Notes: generated by a model not told the origin, from the sequence alone. A stretch of 64,000 nucleotides of DNA from Streptomyces eurythermus (GCF_014649115.1 NZ_BMSK01000029.1:40883-104882), one strand, 5' to 3'. Positions 1 through 8,823 are shown, numbered from the stretch's first letter. Numbers and translations: made by a program.

Positions 1-64
1 GCTGCCCAAGGGTTGAGCGTCACTCACTCACAGCACGTCTCGTCAGTCTGCCCTTGAACGCAGA

Positions 65-108
65 AAGGCCCGTTCTCTCCGCGGTGGTTCGAGGAGAGAA
101 CGGGCCTT
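65..108. terminator. Strong hairpin, probable terminator
   Basis: Two perfect 16-base arms (65-80 and 93-108) flank a 12-base loop. The AAGG...CCTT ends give short A and T runs on both sides, so it could stop transcription in either direction. It separates whatever lies left of the window from the rightward gene at 264. Confidence 0.7.
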
Positions 109-263
109 GGGTCGCTTTGGCTCCGGGCTGACCCGTACAACCAACGAACGGGCTGGATAGTCGAGGGTCCGGACCCCCCTTAGGGCGTCCGGCCCCTTCC
201 TGTCGGAGCGCCGAGACCACGCCGGGCGCTACTGCAGGTTCCGCTGCTCCACCCACGATCACC

Positions 264-1256
264 ATGGAAGAAGACGTGAATAAGAGCGACCTCCTCGCCT
301 CCAGTAGGCGCCTCATGCACCTGGCCCTCGGAGACCTCGGTGCTACCGCCCAGCAGGCCGATGTCGTTGTCCTCCACACAGGCGTCGCCGTCGAGCACGC
401 TCTCAAGGCGCACTTGTGCGACATTCACCCATCGCTTGTCGTCGACGGTCGCGATCTCCCGAGTCTGCTGCACGCTGCTGGCCGAGGCGATCTCACAAAG
501 AAGGAACTTCCTCTGATCAAGACCATCGGCGCGGTCGATGCCTTCTTGCGAGTCAGCCAGATCCTCGACAAAGAGAAGCTGCCAGTGACCAAGGAGCAGT
601 TCCGTGTGATCGCCGACGCACGCAACGGCGTCGCTCACATCGGAGTCCATGACGCCACTCAGCTTGAGGACCTGCTCAGTACCGGGATCAAGGTCATTGA
701 TGCGGTACTCGACGCGCTTGAAGAGGACGCTGCCGCCTATTGGGGGGAGTTCCAGCCTCTGCACGACAAGATCCTTCACGAGAAACGCCGCACGGACTGG
801 ATCCGGATCGAGGCGCTGAAGATCCGCGCTCAGAAAACCTTCGAGACACGGTTCGGCGCCAGCGACACCGAGGAGCGGCGCAAAGCCATAGCCAGCGCAG
901 AGGTACACAGCATGGTCGCCGGGCAAGCCTCAGCAATGCGCAACTGCCCCGCGTGCTCCAACCGCGGGTGGGTCGGCGGTGATCTGGACACCAGCTTCAC
1001 GGAGGAAGAGCCACAGGTCATCCTCGTCACCCGCCACTTTCTGTGCAGCGTCTGCAGCTTCGCCCTCGATGGCTACCTTCTCGGCTACTTCGATCATCTC
1101 TACGAGGACATCCCCCTGGGGCCGGCCGCAACGTTCACGTATGCCGATGGCAGCACCCATGAGGACCTGTGGATGAACCTCGCCGCAGACACCTTTGTAG
1201 ATCGCAGGCGCCTGGAGGAGGATGAAGCTCTGCGCGCTCAGATCGACGGAGACTGA
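264..1256 (+). CDS. HEPN-like protein with C-terminal zinc motifs
   Basis: This 330-residue protein has an all-helical N-terminal half with an R-x4-H motif (R120 to H125, RNGVAH), the usual signature of HEPN domains, many of which are RNases. The C-terminal third has two CxxC pairs (about residues 228-231 and 262-265) that could bind one zinc ion. No signal peptide or membrane segment is seen. It reads away from the leftward array and overlaps the tail of the convergent gene at 1238 by 19 bases. The ATG at 264 has no good ribosome site; a GTG four codons later follows GGAAG and may be the true start. The HEPN assignment rests on the motif and helical character, so RNase activity is inferred. 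Confidence 0.6.
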   Translation: MEEDVNKSDLLASSRRLMHLALGDLGATAQQADVVVLHTGVAVEHALKAHLCDIHPSLVVDGRDLPSLLHAAGRGDLTKKELPLIKTIGAVDAFLRVSQILDKEKLPVTKEQFRVIADARNGVAHIGVHDATQLEDLLSTGIKVIDAVLDALEEDAAAYWGEFQPLHDKILHEKRRTDWIRIEALKIRAQKTFETRFGASDTEERRKAIASAEVHSMVAGQASAMRNCPACSNRGWVGGDLDTSFTEEEPQVILVTRHFLCSVCSFALDGYLLGYFDHLYEDIPLGPAATFTYADGSTHEDLWMNLAADTFVDRRRLEEDEALRAQIDGD

Positions 1257-2014
1257 GCGCGAGTAGATAACGAGGCAGCGGTGCCGTCGTCGCCCTCGCT
1301 GGTCTCGATCTCGTACAGGGCCGGAGCGGTCATGCGCTCACCCCGGACGGCGGCGTCCAGGAGCGCCAAGGCGTCGGCCTCGTACGGGTCAGCGAACAGC
1401 TGGTGATCGCTGGCGTCGAACGGCGCGTACCGCACGGAGACACGGAACCCGGGCACGAGGGTGATCTCCCGCCCGTCCAGCGAGGCGGTGAGCCGGTCGT
1501 GGTCCTGCTGGGCGTGCCGGGTCTGGGTGTACGGGCCGAGGCGCAGCAGGGTGAAGCCGTCGTGGCTGTCGTCGCGCCGACGGGCCTCGATGTAGAGGGC
1601 GTAGTAGGCGGGGTCCATGCCGACGTAGTCGGGCAGGGGCAGGCCGGCGGCGGCGTGGGTGAGCAGCGTGTAGCCGGGCTGCCAGAGGCCGAGGATCGCG
1701 GTCGTCGGGCAGCGCAGCCAGCCGCGGTTGGTGTAGCCGAGCTGGCGGCCGTGGAGGTAGGCGCTGGCGTGCGGGGTGTCGGGGTGGACCAGGGCGACGG
1801 CGATCATCTCAGGGTCGTGGTCGTCGCCGGGCCGGGGGTGGGCACGTTCCACGAACGGGCCGACACGCACGGCGATGTCCCGGGCGCTGCCGGGCGTCCA
1901 GGGCTCGGGGTTGCGCAGGGCGGTGAGCATCTCGCGGAACTGGTCGACGACGGCCTGGTCCTCGGGTGTGAGGGCGCCGGGGCCGTGGCCGCAGCGGCGG
2001 AAGCGGCGGATCAT
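1238..2014 (-). CDS. Hypothetical protein
   Basis: 258 residues; the ATG follows AGGAG at good spacing. I do not recognise the family. The protein is soluble, acidic and rich in His, Asp and Arg, with aromatic patches (Y, W, G) in the middle that suggest a compact globular fold. It is the last gene of the leftward array and converges on the HEPN-like gene with a short overlap. The RapZ-C-like gene lies 11 bases upstream, so the two are probably co-transcribed. Confidence 0.6.
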   Translation of the reverse strand: MIRRFRRCGHGPGALTPEDQAVVDQFREMLTALRNPEPWTPGSARDIAVRVGPFVERAHPRPGDDHDPEMIAVALVHPDTPHASAYLHGRQLGYTNRGWLRCPTTAILGLWQPGYTLLTHAAAGLPLPDYVGMDPAYYALYIEARRRDDSHDGFTLLRLGPYTQTRHAQQDHDRLTASLDGREITLVPGFRVSVRYAPFDASDHQLFADPYEADALALLDAAVRGERMTAPALYEIETSEGDDGTAASLSTRAQSPSI

Positions 2015-2025
2015 CGGTCGGTCTC

Positions 2026-2448
2026 CTACTCGGTGTTGGCGGTGCGGGGGCCGGTGGGCGTCTTGAGGACGCGTGGCAGGTGGACGTGCAGGTGCTCAAC
2101 TACGACCTCGCGGCTGCGGTCGCGGAGTTCTCGAGCAAGGAGTTCGGTAAGACCGCTGGCCCTGTGCCTGCCGCCCGCGCAACCGATGGCGATGCGGCTG
2201 GGGCCGGCGGGCAGGTCGGCGTAGTCGGCGAGGTTGGCGAGTAACTCGCGGGCGCCGGGGGTTGCGAGGACGACGCTCTGTACGCGGGGGTCGAGGCCGT
2301 CGAGATCGAGGATGTCGCGGGCGGCGGCGGGGTCGCGGAGCCGGTCGCGGACGTCTTCGATCCGGTCGGCGGCGGGCGGGACGGGGGAGCCGTCCGGGCC
2401 AGTGGGCAAGTGCAGGTAGCCGAACGAGGTCAGACGGATCGGGCGCAA
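2026..2448 (-). CDS. RapZ C-terminal-domain-like protein
   Basis: This 140-residue protein has the two hallmarks of the RapZ C-terminal domain: an opening strand ending SFGYLH (residues 8-13) and the loop GCAGGRHRA (about 88-96), which in RapZ contributes to RNA and metabolite binding. The N-terminal kinase-like half of chromosomal RapZ is absent, so only the adaptor fold is present. The start is TTG with GGAGG eight bases upstream. A paralogue lies at 59985-60425 near the other end of the window. The role on the plasmid is unknown; binding to RNA or a nucleotide sugar is an inference. Confidence 0.7.
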   Translation of the reverse strand: MRPIRLTSFGYLHLPTGPDGSPVPPAADRIEDVRDRLRDPAAARDILDLDGLDPRVQSVVLATPGARELLANLADYADLPAGPSRIAIGCAGGRHRASGLTELLARELRDRSREVVVEHLHVHLPRVLKTPTGPRTANTE

Positions 2449-2538
2449 GGGTGAGCCTCCTGCTCGGTGGTGAGGGGCGGGAACACGCAGAGCGCCGCAC
2501 CTGGCCGGGAAGGGCGGGTGCGGCGCTCCGGGTGGGTG

Positions 2539-2721
2539 CTACTGGGTGGTGGTGTCGGTGACCACGAGGAAGTGGTCGGTGTGCAGGTCCATCACGACCT
2601 GGGCGTTGATGCCCTGGGCGCGTTGGGCGGCTGCGTACGCTTCGGCCGGCCAGGAGCCGCGGGGAGCTCCGGCGGGGAACCGTTCCATGATGGTCCGGGT
2701 GGCCTGCGCGGTGGTGGCCAT
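2539..2721 (-). CDS. Small hypothetical protein
   Basis: 60 residues beginning MATTAQ. The ATG overlaps the stop of the upstream gene in an ATGA arrangement and follows a GGAG-type site, which favours this start over a longer frame. The content is helix then strands; no motif is recognised. Translational coupling to the 160-residue upstream gene is likely. Confidence 0.55.
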   Translation of the reverse strand: MATTAQATRTIMERFPAGAPRGSWPAEAYAAAQRAQGINAQVVMDLHTDHFLVVTDTTTQ

Positions 2722-3203
2722 CAGGCGTCTCCGCCGTTCACGCGCTCGTGGATGTCGATGAGGGTGGCGATGGCGTCGGGGTTGTCCGCCAGGCCGACCC
2801 ACTGCCCGTGCGCGGTGAAGACGGGTGCGGCGTCCGTGTCTCCGTCGAAGATCACGACGTAGTTGCCGTACCTGTCGAGCACCGTCTCGCGCAGGACCGG
2901 GACCAGAGCGGTGTCCAGGACCTCCAGGGCGTCGACGGTGAGCCGGGCGTGCTCACCGGGCATCGGCGGCTGGACCAGGGTGCCGGTCGCCCTCAGCAGG
3001 TCGCCGGGCTGTACGCCGTTCAGCAGCTCATGGGTGATCCGGGGGTCACCGCTGGTGCAGGTGATGACCGTGTCGGGGGCGTCGTCGTCGAGCGCGTCGA
3101 TGCCGGCGGGCCGGACGACCAGGTCGAAGGTGGCGGTGTCGCGCGGGCCGGGGACGGGGATCGCGTCGACCCAGCCGTCAACGGCGCAGTGCTTGGTGTC
3201 CAT
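2721..3203 (-). CDS. Hypothetical protein, beta-rich
   Basis: 160 residues. Alternating hydrophobic and charged residues, Gly turns and phrases such as GDLLRATGTL suggest an OB-like beta barrel, but no family is assigned. The start overlaps the preceding stop (TGATG), and the stop overlaps the next ATG. Together with the genes at 3203-3406 and 2539-2721 it forms a tight three-gene unit. An OB fold would fit nucleic-acid binding, but that is inference from composition only. Confidence 0.6.
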   Translation of the reverse strand: MDTKHCAVDGWVDAIPVPGPRDTATFDLVVRPAGIDALDDDAPDTVITCTSGDPRITHELLNGVQPGDLLRATGTLVQPPMPGEHARLTVDALEVLDTALVPVLRETVLDRYGNYVVIFDGDTDAAPVFTAHGQWVGLADNPDAIATLIDIHERVNGGDA

Positions 3204-3406
3204 CAGCTGGCCTCCGCCAGGGGCTCGGTGGGGCGAGAGGAGCGGGGTCGGGTAGTGCGCTGGGCGATGTCCAGCAGCTCGCGGTTGCGCCGCTGCTGGG
3301 CTTCGGTGAGCGGGCGGGCCTTCGCGCCGTGGCGGTGCCAGAGCGGAGAGGCGGGCGGCTCGGGGTAAGCGAGGGCGTGGTCGACGTCGCGGTCGGTGCT
3401 GTTCAT
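3203..3406 (-). CDS. Small basic hypothetical protein
   Basis: 67 residues starting MNSTDRDVDH, with GGAGG directly upstream. It is rich in Arg and Pro, with the short helical segment EAQQRRNRELLDIAQR that could contact nucleic acid or a partner. No family is recognised. It heads the short unit 3406-2539. Confidence 0.5.
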   Translation of the reverse strand: MNSTDRDVDHALAYPEPPASPLWHRHGAKARPLTEAQQRRNRELLDIAQRTTRPRSSRPTEPLAEAS

Positions 3407-3424
3407 GGGTCCTCCAGGTGGAGG

Positions 3425-3709
3425 TCAGGCGTGGTCGCCTTGGCCTTTGGGCTTCGGCGCGAGGTCGGAGGCGAACCGCCCGAGGCGGGCCTCAACGGGG
3501 CTGGCGGCGAGCCATCCCTCCGCGCATGCCTTGTGCACGGGCTCACCGGAGCGGGAACGCATGGGCGTGAGCTGGCCGCACAGCGCGCAGGGGAGGTCCT
3601 GCCAGCGGTCGAAGTGCTGGCCGTCCCGCCAGACGAGGAGCTCGCCTGGAGCCGGTATCCGGCCCGGCTCGAACGGCGGCTTCTCCTTCGCACGTCCCTG
3701 GCGGGTCAC
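3425..3709 (-). CDS. Small zinc-motif protein
   Basis: 94 residues. The GTG start overlaps the stop of the ASCH gene (GTGA), implying coupled translation. A CALC motif followed about 18 residues later by H-K-A-C gives a likely zinc site (CxxC...HxxC). No other domain is recognised. It belongs to a chain of three overlapping genes (4316 down to 3425). Confidence 0.6.
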   Translation of the reverse strand: MTRQGRAKEKPPFEPGRIPAPGELLVWRDGQHFDRWQDLPCALCGQLTPMRSRSGEPVHKACAEGWLAASPVEARLGRFASDLAPKPKGQGDHA

Positions 3710-4146
3710 GGCCGGAAGTCGGGCAGCTGCTGGAATACGCGGTCCAGCAGGTCCTCCGTCGGCTTCCAGGGCCCGAGCTGCCCGGTGGCGGGGACCGGCA
3801 GCGGCAGCTCCTGGACGTCGGTGAGGACCAGGTGCCAGGCGCCCGGGTGCGCCCACGGTGTACAGGGCGGGGAGCCTTCGGGGTCCTGGTGGCAGTCGGT
3901 CAGGCGCGCGATGCCGAGGACGGCTCCGGTGGTCAGCTCCCGGCCGCGGATCGTGTGAGCGACCAGCGGGAGGCGCAGGGCGGCAGCGTCGGTGCGCTGG
4001 CCGGCGTGCAGGAGCATCCAGCCCCGCCAGCCCCAGGGACGGGGGCGGTTCTCGATGCTCTTGGCGCCGGTGAGAATGCAGGTGGCGTACGGCTGCTGGA
4101 CGGTGATGCCGCGGATCCAGTCGCCCTCGGGCAGGGTGACGGTCAT
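3706..4146 (-). CDS. ASCH-domain protein
   Basis: 146 residues starting MTVTLPEG, chosen because its ATG overlaps the upstream stop (ATGA). The sequence ITVQQPYATCILTGAKSIENR matches the opening of ASCH domains, where the strand leads into the helix with the G-x-K-x-x-E-x-R motif. The later W-x-L-H and GWR-x-W-M-L-L-H segments fit the beta barrel. ASCH proteins bind RNA and some hydrolyse modified nucleosides. Which applies here cannot be told from sequence. Confidence 0.8.
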   Translation of the reverse strand: MTVTLPEGDWIRGITVQQPYATCILTGAKSIENRPRPWGWRGWMLLHAGQRTDAAALRLPLVAHTIRGRELTTGAVLGIARLTDCHQDPEGSPPCTPWAHPGAWHLVLTDVQELPLPVPATGQLGPWKPTEDLLDRVFQQLPDFRP

Positions 4147-4316
4147 ACGGCACACCCCCACACCATTGAGGCCAGCCTTCCGGCCCGGACGGCGGCAAGC
4201 TGCTCGTCCAGCGCAACCGGCTGCTCGGTCTGGCCGGCGATCGGCCCGACGCCGGCTTTGGTCGGTGAGAGCGCGCGTTGCCCGGTTCGGGCCCGGGCGC
4301 CCAGGACGCAGTCCAT
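4143..4316 (-). CDS. Small hypothetical protein
   Basis: 57 residues beginning MDCVLGARART, with GAGGGAG about ten bases before the ATG. Its stop overlaps the ASCH start. It is Ala- and Arg-rich with a C-terminal amphipathic helix (DEQLAAVRAGRLASM). No family is recognised; the ribosome site and overlap are the main support. Confidence 0.5.
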   Translation of the reverse strand: MDCVLGARARTGQRALSPTKAGVGPIAGQTEQPVALDEQLAAVRAGRLASMVWGCAV

Positions 4317-4405
4317 ACTGGGGATCTCCCTCTCGTCTCGTACGGGGTGGGTTGGCCCGGGGCAGGCGACTTGGTTGTCCGCCGTGCGCCTGTCCCGGGG
4401 CGTAG

Positions 4406-4702
4406 CTACAGCGCGAAGTCGCTGTTCCAGCTGACGGGGTTGTGCCAGAGGCCGGCCGTCGCGGCCGTCCACTCCAGGTCCCATCCGGGCCGCAGCCCCC
4501 GTGCCGTCCAGTTGTCCGGCTGTCCGCTGGGGATCTCGCGTCCGGCCGTGTGCGCGGCGAGTGCGGCCTCGTACGCCTGGTGCGCGCGGCGCAGGGCCGT
4601 GGCCGGGGAGTCGGCGGCGCCTGTGAAGACGTGAAGGCCGCGCCGGCCTGGGTGGGCGGGATCGTGTATCGGGACGTCGACCTCGTAGGTGCGCAGGATC
4701 AT
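4406..4702 (-). CDS. Hypothetical protein
   Basis: 98 residues from MILRTYEVDV; AAGGGAG sits nine bases upstream and favours this ATG over one three codons earlier. The N-terminal strand, a central helix (PATALRRAHQAYEAALAAH) and a Trp-rich end (WDLEW, WHNPVSW) suggest a small globular fold. This is a common size class in Streptomyces plasmid arrays, but I do not recognise the family. Confidence 0.6.
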   Translation of the reverse strand: MILRTYEVDVPIHDPAHPGRRGLHVFTGAADSPATALRRAHQAYEAALAAHTAGREIPSGQPDNWTARGLRPGWDLEWTAATAGLWHNPVSWNSDFAL

Positions 4703-4819
4703 GACGCCCATCTCCCTTCGGTTGCTCGTGGTTGAGGAGACACTGCGACCGCCCCGGCCCCGGCCCTGAGCGGGTGCGCGGGTTCGGGGCGGCACAGAGT
4801 GCGCTCAACCCGGTGGGGA

Positions 4820-5122
4820 TCAGCTGGCCGTCGCGATGGCGTCGCGCAGGTGGGTGCGCGCCCGGGCCACAAGAGCGCGCTGGTCGCTGTCCGGGCTGGT
4901 CAGTGCGTCGGTGAGGTAGCCGGCGGCGTGGTCCAGGTCCTCGCTGGCGTCCTGCCAGGTGCCGAGGCTGGAGGCGCCGAGGACGTCGCGGACCTCTTCG
5001 ACCAGGTCGATGAAGACGCTCGGGGTGGCGCCGCGCGGCACCGGGACCTCGATGAGAGCGGCGAGGCCGGCGGCGAAGCAGGAGCGGAGCGCGGCGAAGG
5101 TATCGGTCCGGGTCTGGACCAT
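4820..5122 (-). CDS. Hypothetical helical protein
   Basis: 100 residues from MVQTRTDTF, preceded by GAGGAG at good spacing. Almost entirely helical, with Leu/Ala heptads (FAALRSCFAAGLAALIE; FIDLVEEVRDVL), so it may dimerise. No catalytic motif is seen. It follows the C2H2-like gene at 5136-5336 by 13 bases. Confidence 0.6.
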   Translation of the reverse strand: MVQTRTDTFAALRSCFAAGLAALIEVPVPRGATPSVFIDLVEEVRDVLGASSLGTWQDASEDLDHAAGYLTDALTSPDSDQRALVARARTHLRDAIATAS

Positions 5123-5135
5123 GTCGGTCTCCTCG

Positions 5136-5336
5136 TCAGAAGTCGAGCCGGATGGTGATGGGGATGCGCCGGTCACCGGAGCGGGTGTGGACCGTGCTGC
5201 GGTGTGCGGCGAGGCCGGCGGCGCCGCCCTGGACCGGGAGATGGCAGACGGGGCAGCCGTGCCACCACGCGTCTCCGTCGGGGAGTTCGGCCGGGGTGAG
5301 CGGGTGCGGGTGCGGGCCGTCGGCGGCCCGGCTCAT
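5136..5336 (-). CDS. C2H2-type zinc-finger protein
   Basis: 66 residues with CPVCHLPVQGGAAGLAAHRSTVH, a clear C-x2-C-x12-H-x4-H finger at residues 28-50. Single fingers of this kind in plasmids usually bind DNA or a partner protein. The start overlaps the stop of the P-loop gene at 5333 (ATGA), so the two are translationally coupled. Confidence 0.7.
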   Translation of the reverse strand: MSRAADGPHPHPLTPAELPDGDAWWHGCPVCHLPVQGGAAGLAAHRSTVHTRSGDRRIPITIRLDF

Positions 5337-6307
5337 CCGCGGACCGCCTCGGTGTACTGCGCTTCCAGGTCGGCGCGGCCTGCGGCATCCTCGCCCAAGT
5401 CGTGGTCGGCGGCCTCCTGGTCGAGGTCGTCAAAGCCGTCGTGGACAGTGCAGATGGTGTCCTCGTGCCGGTTCAAGCCGCCGGTCAGGGCCCGCGCCAG
5501 GCAGGTGACGCTGTAAGCGGGAGCCCAAGCCGGGGCGGTGCAGTCGGCATCGTGCGGGCACGGCACCAGGACGTCGAATCCGTAGTCGCCCTCGCCGTCG
5601 ACATCGGTGCGCAGGGCAAGAGTGAGGCGCTGTGCACCCAGGCAGATCTCCGCGACGCGGTCACCGCCGGCCAGGGCCGAGCCCGGCTTCCACCGCCACA
5701 GCGGCAGGATCTCGGGACCGAAGACGCGGCGTACGAGGAGCAGGTCGCCCAGGCCGTCGCCGCCGTCCAGGCCGAGGACGGCCCGGCGGGCCTCGCTCAG
5801 GCGCTCCAGGAACGGCAACAGCCGGCCCAGGGTGTCGGCGAAGACGATCTCGCGGAAGCCTTCGGCCTTGAGGGTCCACTGTGCGTCGACCATGTCCCTG
5901 CGCTGCTGACGGACCACGGCTTCCGGCACCGTGCGGTTGGCCGGCCGCGGACCCTGCCGCTGCTCGCACACCATGCCGGGGGTGGCGACCAGGACCGCGA
6001 TGGGCAGCATGCCGTGCCGCCGGGCGGCGGCGACCAGCGGCTCCCGGGCGGCCCGGCTCACGTTGGTGGCGTCGACGACCGTGAACAGCCGGCGGCGCAT
6101 CCGGGCCTCCAGGAGCAGGTGCAGAGCGGCGACCGCGTCGCCGGTGGCGTCCTGGTCGCCCGCGTCGTCGCTGACCGTCTCGCGCAGCGCGTCCAGGGAC
6201 AGGACCTGCGAGGCGGGCCAGGTGGCGGCGAGCGTGGACTTCCCGGCGCCGGAGGGGCCGATGAGCACCACCAGGCTGTGCTCGGGCATCGGCGGGTAGA
6301 TGGTCAT
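5333..6307 (-). CDS. P-loop kinase-like ATPase (AAA_33 type)
   Basis: 324 residues. Walker A is GPSGAGKST (residues 17-25) after a hydrophobic strand; a VVDATN strand near residue 77 fits the Walker B position, and an Arg-rich lid (RRDMVDAQ) follows. This order matches the polynucleotide-kinase-like AAA_33 family. The C-terminal 120 residues have CPHDADC and no recognised fold. The likely activity is phosphorylation of a nucleic acid end or small molecule; the substrate is unknown. It ends in overlap with the zinc-finger gene at 5136, a natural partner. Confidence 0.75.
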   Translation of the reverse strand: MTIYPPMPEHSLVVLIGPSGAGKSTLAATWPASQVLSLDALRETVSDDAGDQDATGDAVAALHLLLEARMRRRLFTVVDATNVSRAAREPLVAAARRHGMLPIAVLVATPGMVCEQRQGPRPANRTVPEAVVRQQRRDMVDAQWTLKAEGFREIVFADTLGRLLPFLERLSEARRAVLGLDGGDGLGDLLLVRRVFGPEILPLWRWKPGSALAGGDRVAEICLGAQRLTLALRTDVDGEGDYGFDVLVPCPHDADCTAPAWAPAYSVTCLARALTGGLNRHEDTICTVHDGFDDLDQEAADHDLGEDAAGRADLEAQYTEAVRG

Positions 6308-6398
6308 GCACGATCTCCTTGCGGGTGAAGGGCGCCGGGCAGCCGGATGGGGCTGCCCGGCGTGGGCGGTGAGCAGGGCGAGGGCTTCCGCAGCGGCG

Positions 6399-6566
6399 TC
6401 AGCGGACGATCATGTGGTCGGGGTGGCCGTTCTTCATGTGGTCCACGCACTGCGGGCAGTCCTCACGCGGACCGAGCCCGGCGTGGGCCTCGCGGCTGGC
6501 GTACGCGTGGAACCAGCACTGTGTGCACTGCCCCCGGGGCGGATTCGTCGCCTTGGTGTTCGGCAT
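6399..6566 (-). CDS. Tiny zinc-ribbon protein
   Basis: 55 residues. CTQCWFH (residues 14-20) and CPQCVDH (37-43) form two knuckles, a likely treble-clef or ribbon site. The ATG lies two bases from the end of the upstream gene at 6568. The even spacing of the Cys pairs argues strongly that the frame is real. Confidence 0.65.
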   Translation of the reverse strand: MPNTKATNPPRGQCTQCWFHAYASREAHAGLGPREDCPQCVDHMKNGHPDHMIVR

Positions 6567-6567
6567 C

Positions 6568-6915
6568 TCAGTTGCCTCTCTGCGGGTGAAGGGCGCGGGC
6601 AGACCGGATGAGGCGCTGCCCGGCGTGGTCGGTGATCAGGGCGGCGGCCTCGTGCAGCGGGCAGGAGGCGTCCCCGTCGCGGTCGGGCTCGACCTGCTCG
6701 GCACGGCGTGCGGCGGCGGTGAGCAGCTGCGCGACGGCCGCGAGGAACCCGCCGGGCGGGTCGGTGTCCTCGATGAGCTCGCGCAGGATGGCGGCGAGCT
6801 CCTCCTGGTCGACGTCGTCGGCGCGAAGGTCGTCCTCGATCTGCTGGAGGGCCAGCGAGGCGATCCCGGCTGCGGCGCGGACGCGTTCGATGCGCGTCCG
6901 GGACCGGCCGGTCAC
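6568..6915 (-). CDS. Hypothetical helical protein
   Basis: 115 residues, mainly helical, acidic in the middle (EDDLRADDVDQEELAAIL). A lone CPLHEAAALITDHAGQ segment near residue 84 could help bind metal. The start overlaps the end of the DUF3307-like gene (ATGA type). Role unknown. Confidence 0.55.
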   Translation of the reverse strand: MTGRSRTRIERVRAAAGIASLALQQIEDDLRADDVDQEELAAILRELIEDTDPPGGFLAAVAQLLTAAARRAEQVEPDRDGDASCPLHEAAALITDHAGQRLIRSARALHPQRGN

Positions 6916-7418
6916 CGGGTGGTGGCCTTGGTCGTGGCGATGAGCGCGGCGATGGTCTCCCAGCCGTGGTGCCAGGAGTTGTCGAGGTGGAAGGCGCCGT
7001 TCATGCCGAAGTCGACCAACTTGTAGAAGTCGGTCTTGCCCCTCTTGCCGGCGAGCTTCTCCAGAACCCCGTGGCCCGGCACCCGGCGGTCCGCGATGTA
7101 GTGCGTGCCGAGGGACAGGGCGAGCGCGGCCGCGGCCGCGCCGGGGTGGACCCGGATGCCCAGCGCGCGGGCCCCGAGTCCGGCGACGACCGCCTGGGTG
7201 GTGGTGTAGGTGAGGCAGTGGTGCAGGCAGGCCTTGCGGCCGTCGGCGGTGCCGTGGGTGGTCTTCTCCTTGGTGGCCGGGTCCTCGTAGGTGACCGGGT
7301 GGTCGTCGGAGGCGCCCTTCACGCGGGCGCAGAAGTCGGTCTGGACCCAGAAGTCTCCGACCGCGCTGGCGGCGCGGGTCAGTCCGAGCAGAGCGGCGAA
7401 GACGGCGGGACGATGCAT
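6912..7418 (-). CDS. DUF3307-like membrane protein
   Basis: 168 residues from MHRPAVFAALLG. DFWVQTDFCA, then CLHHCLTYTTTQ and LGTHYIADRR, fits the DUF3307 pattern in which conserved H, D and Q residues sit at the ends of membrane helices. At least two hydrophobic segments (around 70-90 and 98-115) are visible. DUF3307 proteins are small integral membrane proteins of unknown role and are often on mobile elements. Confidence 0.6.
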   Translation of the reverse strand: MHRPAVFAALLGLTRAASAVGDFWVQTDFCARVKGASDDHPVTYEDPATKEKTTHGTADGRKACLHHCLTYTTTQAVVAGLGARALGIRVHPGAAAAALALSLGTHYIADRRVPGHGVLEKLAGKRGKTDFYKLVDFGMNGAFHLDNSWHHGWETIAALIATTKATTR

Positions 7419-7454
7419 GCTGGAGGTCTCCTGATCTCGAAGAGGGTGAGGGAG

Positions 7455-7490
7455 CGGGTGGCCGGCCCTTTGCCGATGCGCGGCCACCCG
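7455..7490. terminator. Intercistronic hairpin
   Basis: Perfect 10-base arms (CGGGTGGCCG at 7455-7464 and its complement at 7481-7490) with a 16-base loop, in the gap between two leftward genes. There is no T run, so it may be a processing or stability hairpin rather than a full stop. Confidence 0.5.
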
Positions 7491-7623
7491 GCGGGTCCCT
7501 GTCCCCGGAGCTATGTGGCTGGGGGCGGGGGCCCGTGGCAGAAGGGGTGGAGCGGATGGCCGGCTGTCTCGGCTTGCGGCACGCCGGTGGCCAGCCCGCC
7601 CGGACCGTGTGTCCTCGGTGCTT

Positions 7624-8007
7624 TCAGCCGCCGCTGGTGTGTGCGGTGGCGGTGGCCCGGACAGCGTCGGCGAGCAGCAGGGTCAGCTCGTGGCCGTGGT
7701 CGACGGCGTCCTCCAGGCACTCGATGACCTCGCTCGGCAGGCCGCGGGTGCGGGCGCCGGCCAGGACGCCCTCGAGGTAGAGGACGTCGGCGAGGATCCG
7801 GCCGCGGACGTCGAGGACGCCGGGCTGCACGGCCAGGACGTCGTGGTTCTTCGCGGTGGCCAGGACGGCGTGGTCGGCGGCCTGGCGGTAGGCGGTCTCG
7901 GACTGCTCGGTGAGCAGCGCGTCGACCTCGGTGGTGTCGCCGTATGCGCGGCGCCAGCCGAAGCATGCGGCGGCAGCGTCCATCAGAGAGCGGCGGGTGA
8001 GGGGCAC
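7624..8007 (-). CDS. Hypothetical helical protein
   Basis: 127 residues from the GTG of VPLTRRSLMD, which has GGGAGG six bases upstream. A methionine eight codons earlier is possible. The sequence is helical throughout, with Asp, His and Glu on the helix faces (DHGHELTLLLADAVR). No motif allows a function call. Confidence 0.55.
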   Translation of the reverse strand: MPLTRRSLMDAAAACFGWRRAYGDTTEVDALLTEQSETAYRQAADHAVLATAKNHDVLAVQPGVLDVRGRILADVLYLEGVLAGARTRGLPSEVIECLEDAVDHGHELTLLLADAVRATATAHTSGG

Positions 8008-8116
8008 GGTGACCTCCCGGGGAGGTTCCATCGCCTGGTCCGGGTGACCGGGCGGACACCACGCGGCCCCGACCGCCGAGAAGGGCCGGCGGCCGAGGGC
8101 GCACGGAGAGTGCCGG

Positions 8117-8722
<606 letters not shown>

Positions 8723-8727
8723 AGGGG

Positions 8728-8823
8728 CTACTCCTTGTCGGTGGTGGTGCGCTGGGTGCGCCAGGCGGCGGTGGCGACCACGGCGATGAGGACCAGGGCG
8801 AGCACGTACAACCGGCTGCTCAT
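8728..8823 (-). CDS. 31-residue single-span membrane peptide
   Basis: MSSRLYVLALVLIAVV... has one hydrophobic helix (residues 6-20) and a charged tail. Its stop overlaps the AAGGAG ribosome site of the next gene. Small membrane peptides are common in Streptomyces transfer regions, but no specific role can be given. Confidence 0.45.
   Translation of the reverse strand: MSSRLYVLALVLIAVVATAAWRTQRTTTDKE

Noticed and set aside
1..263. Left end as a second telomere
   Set aside because: Only one long-loop terminator-like hairpin is present; there is no array of short-loop palindromes.
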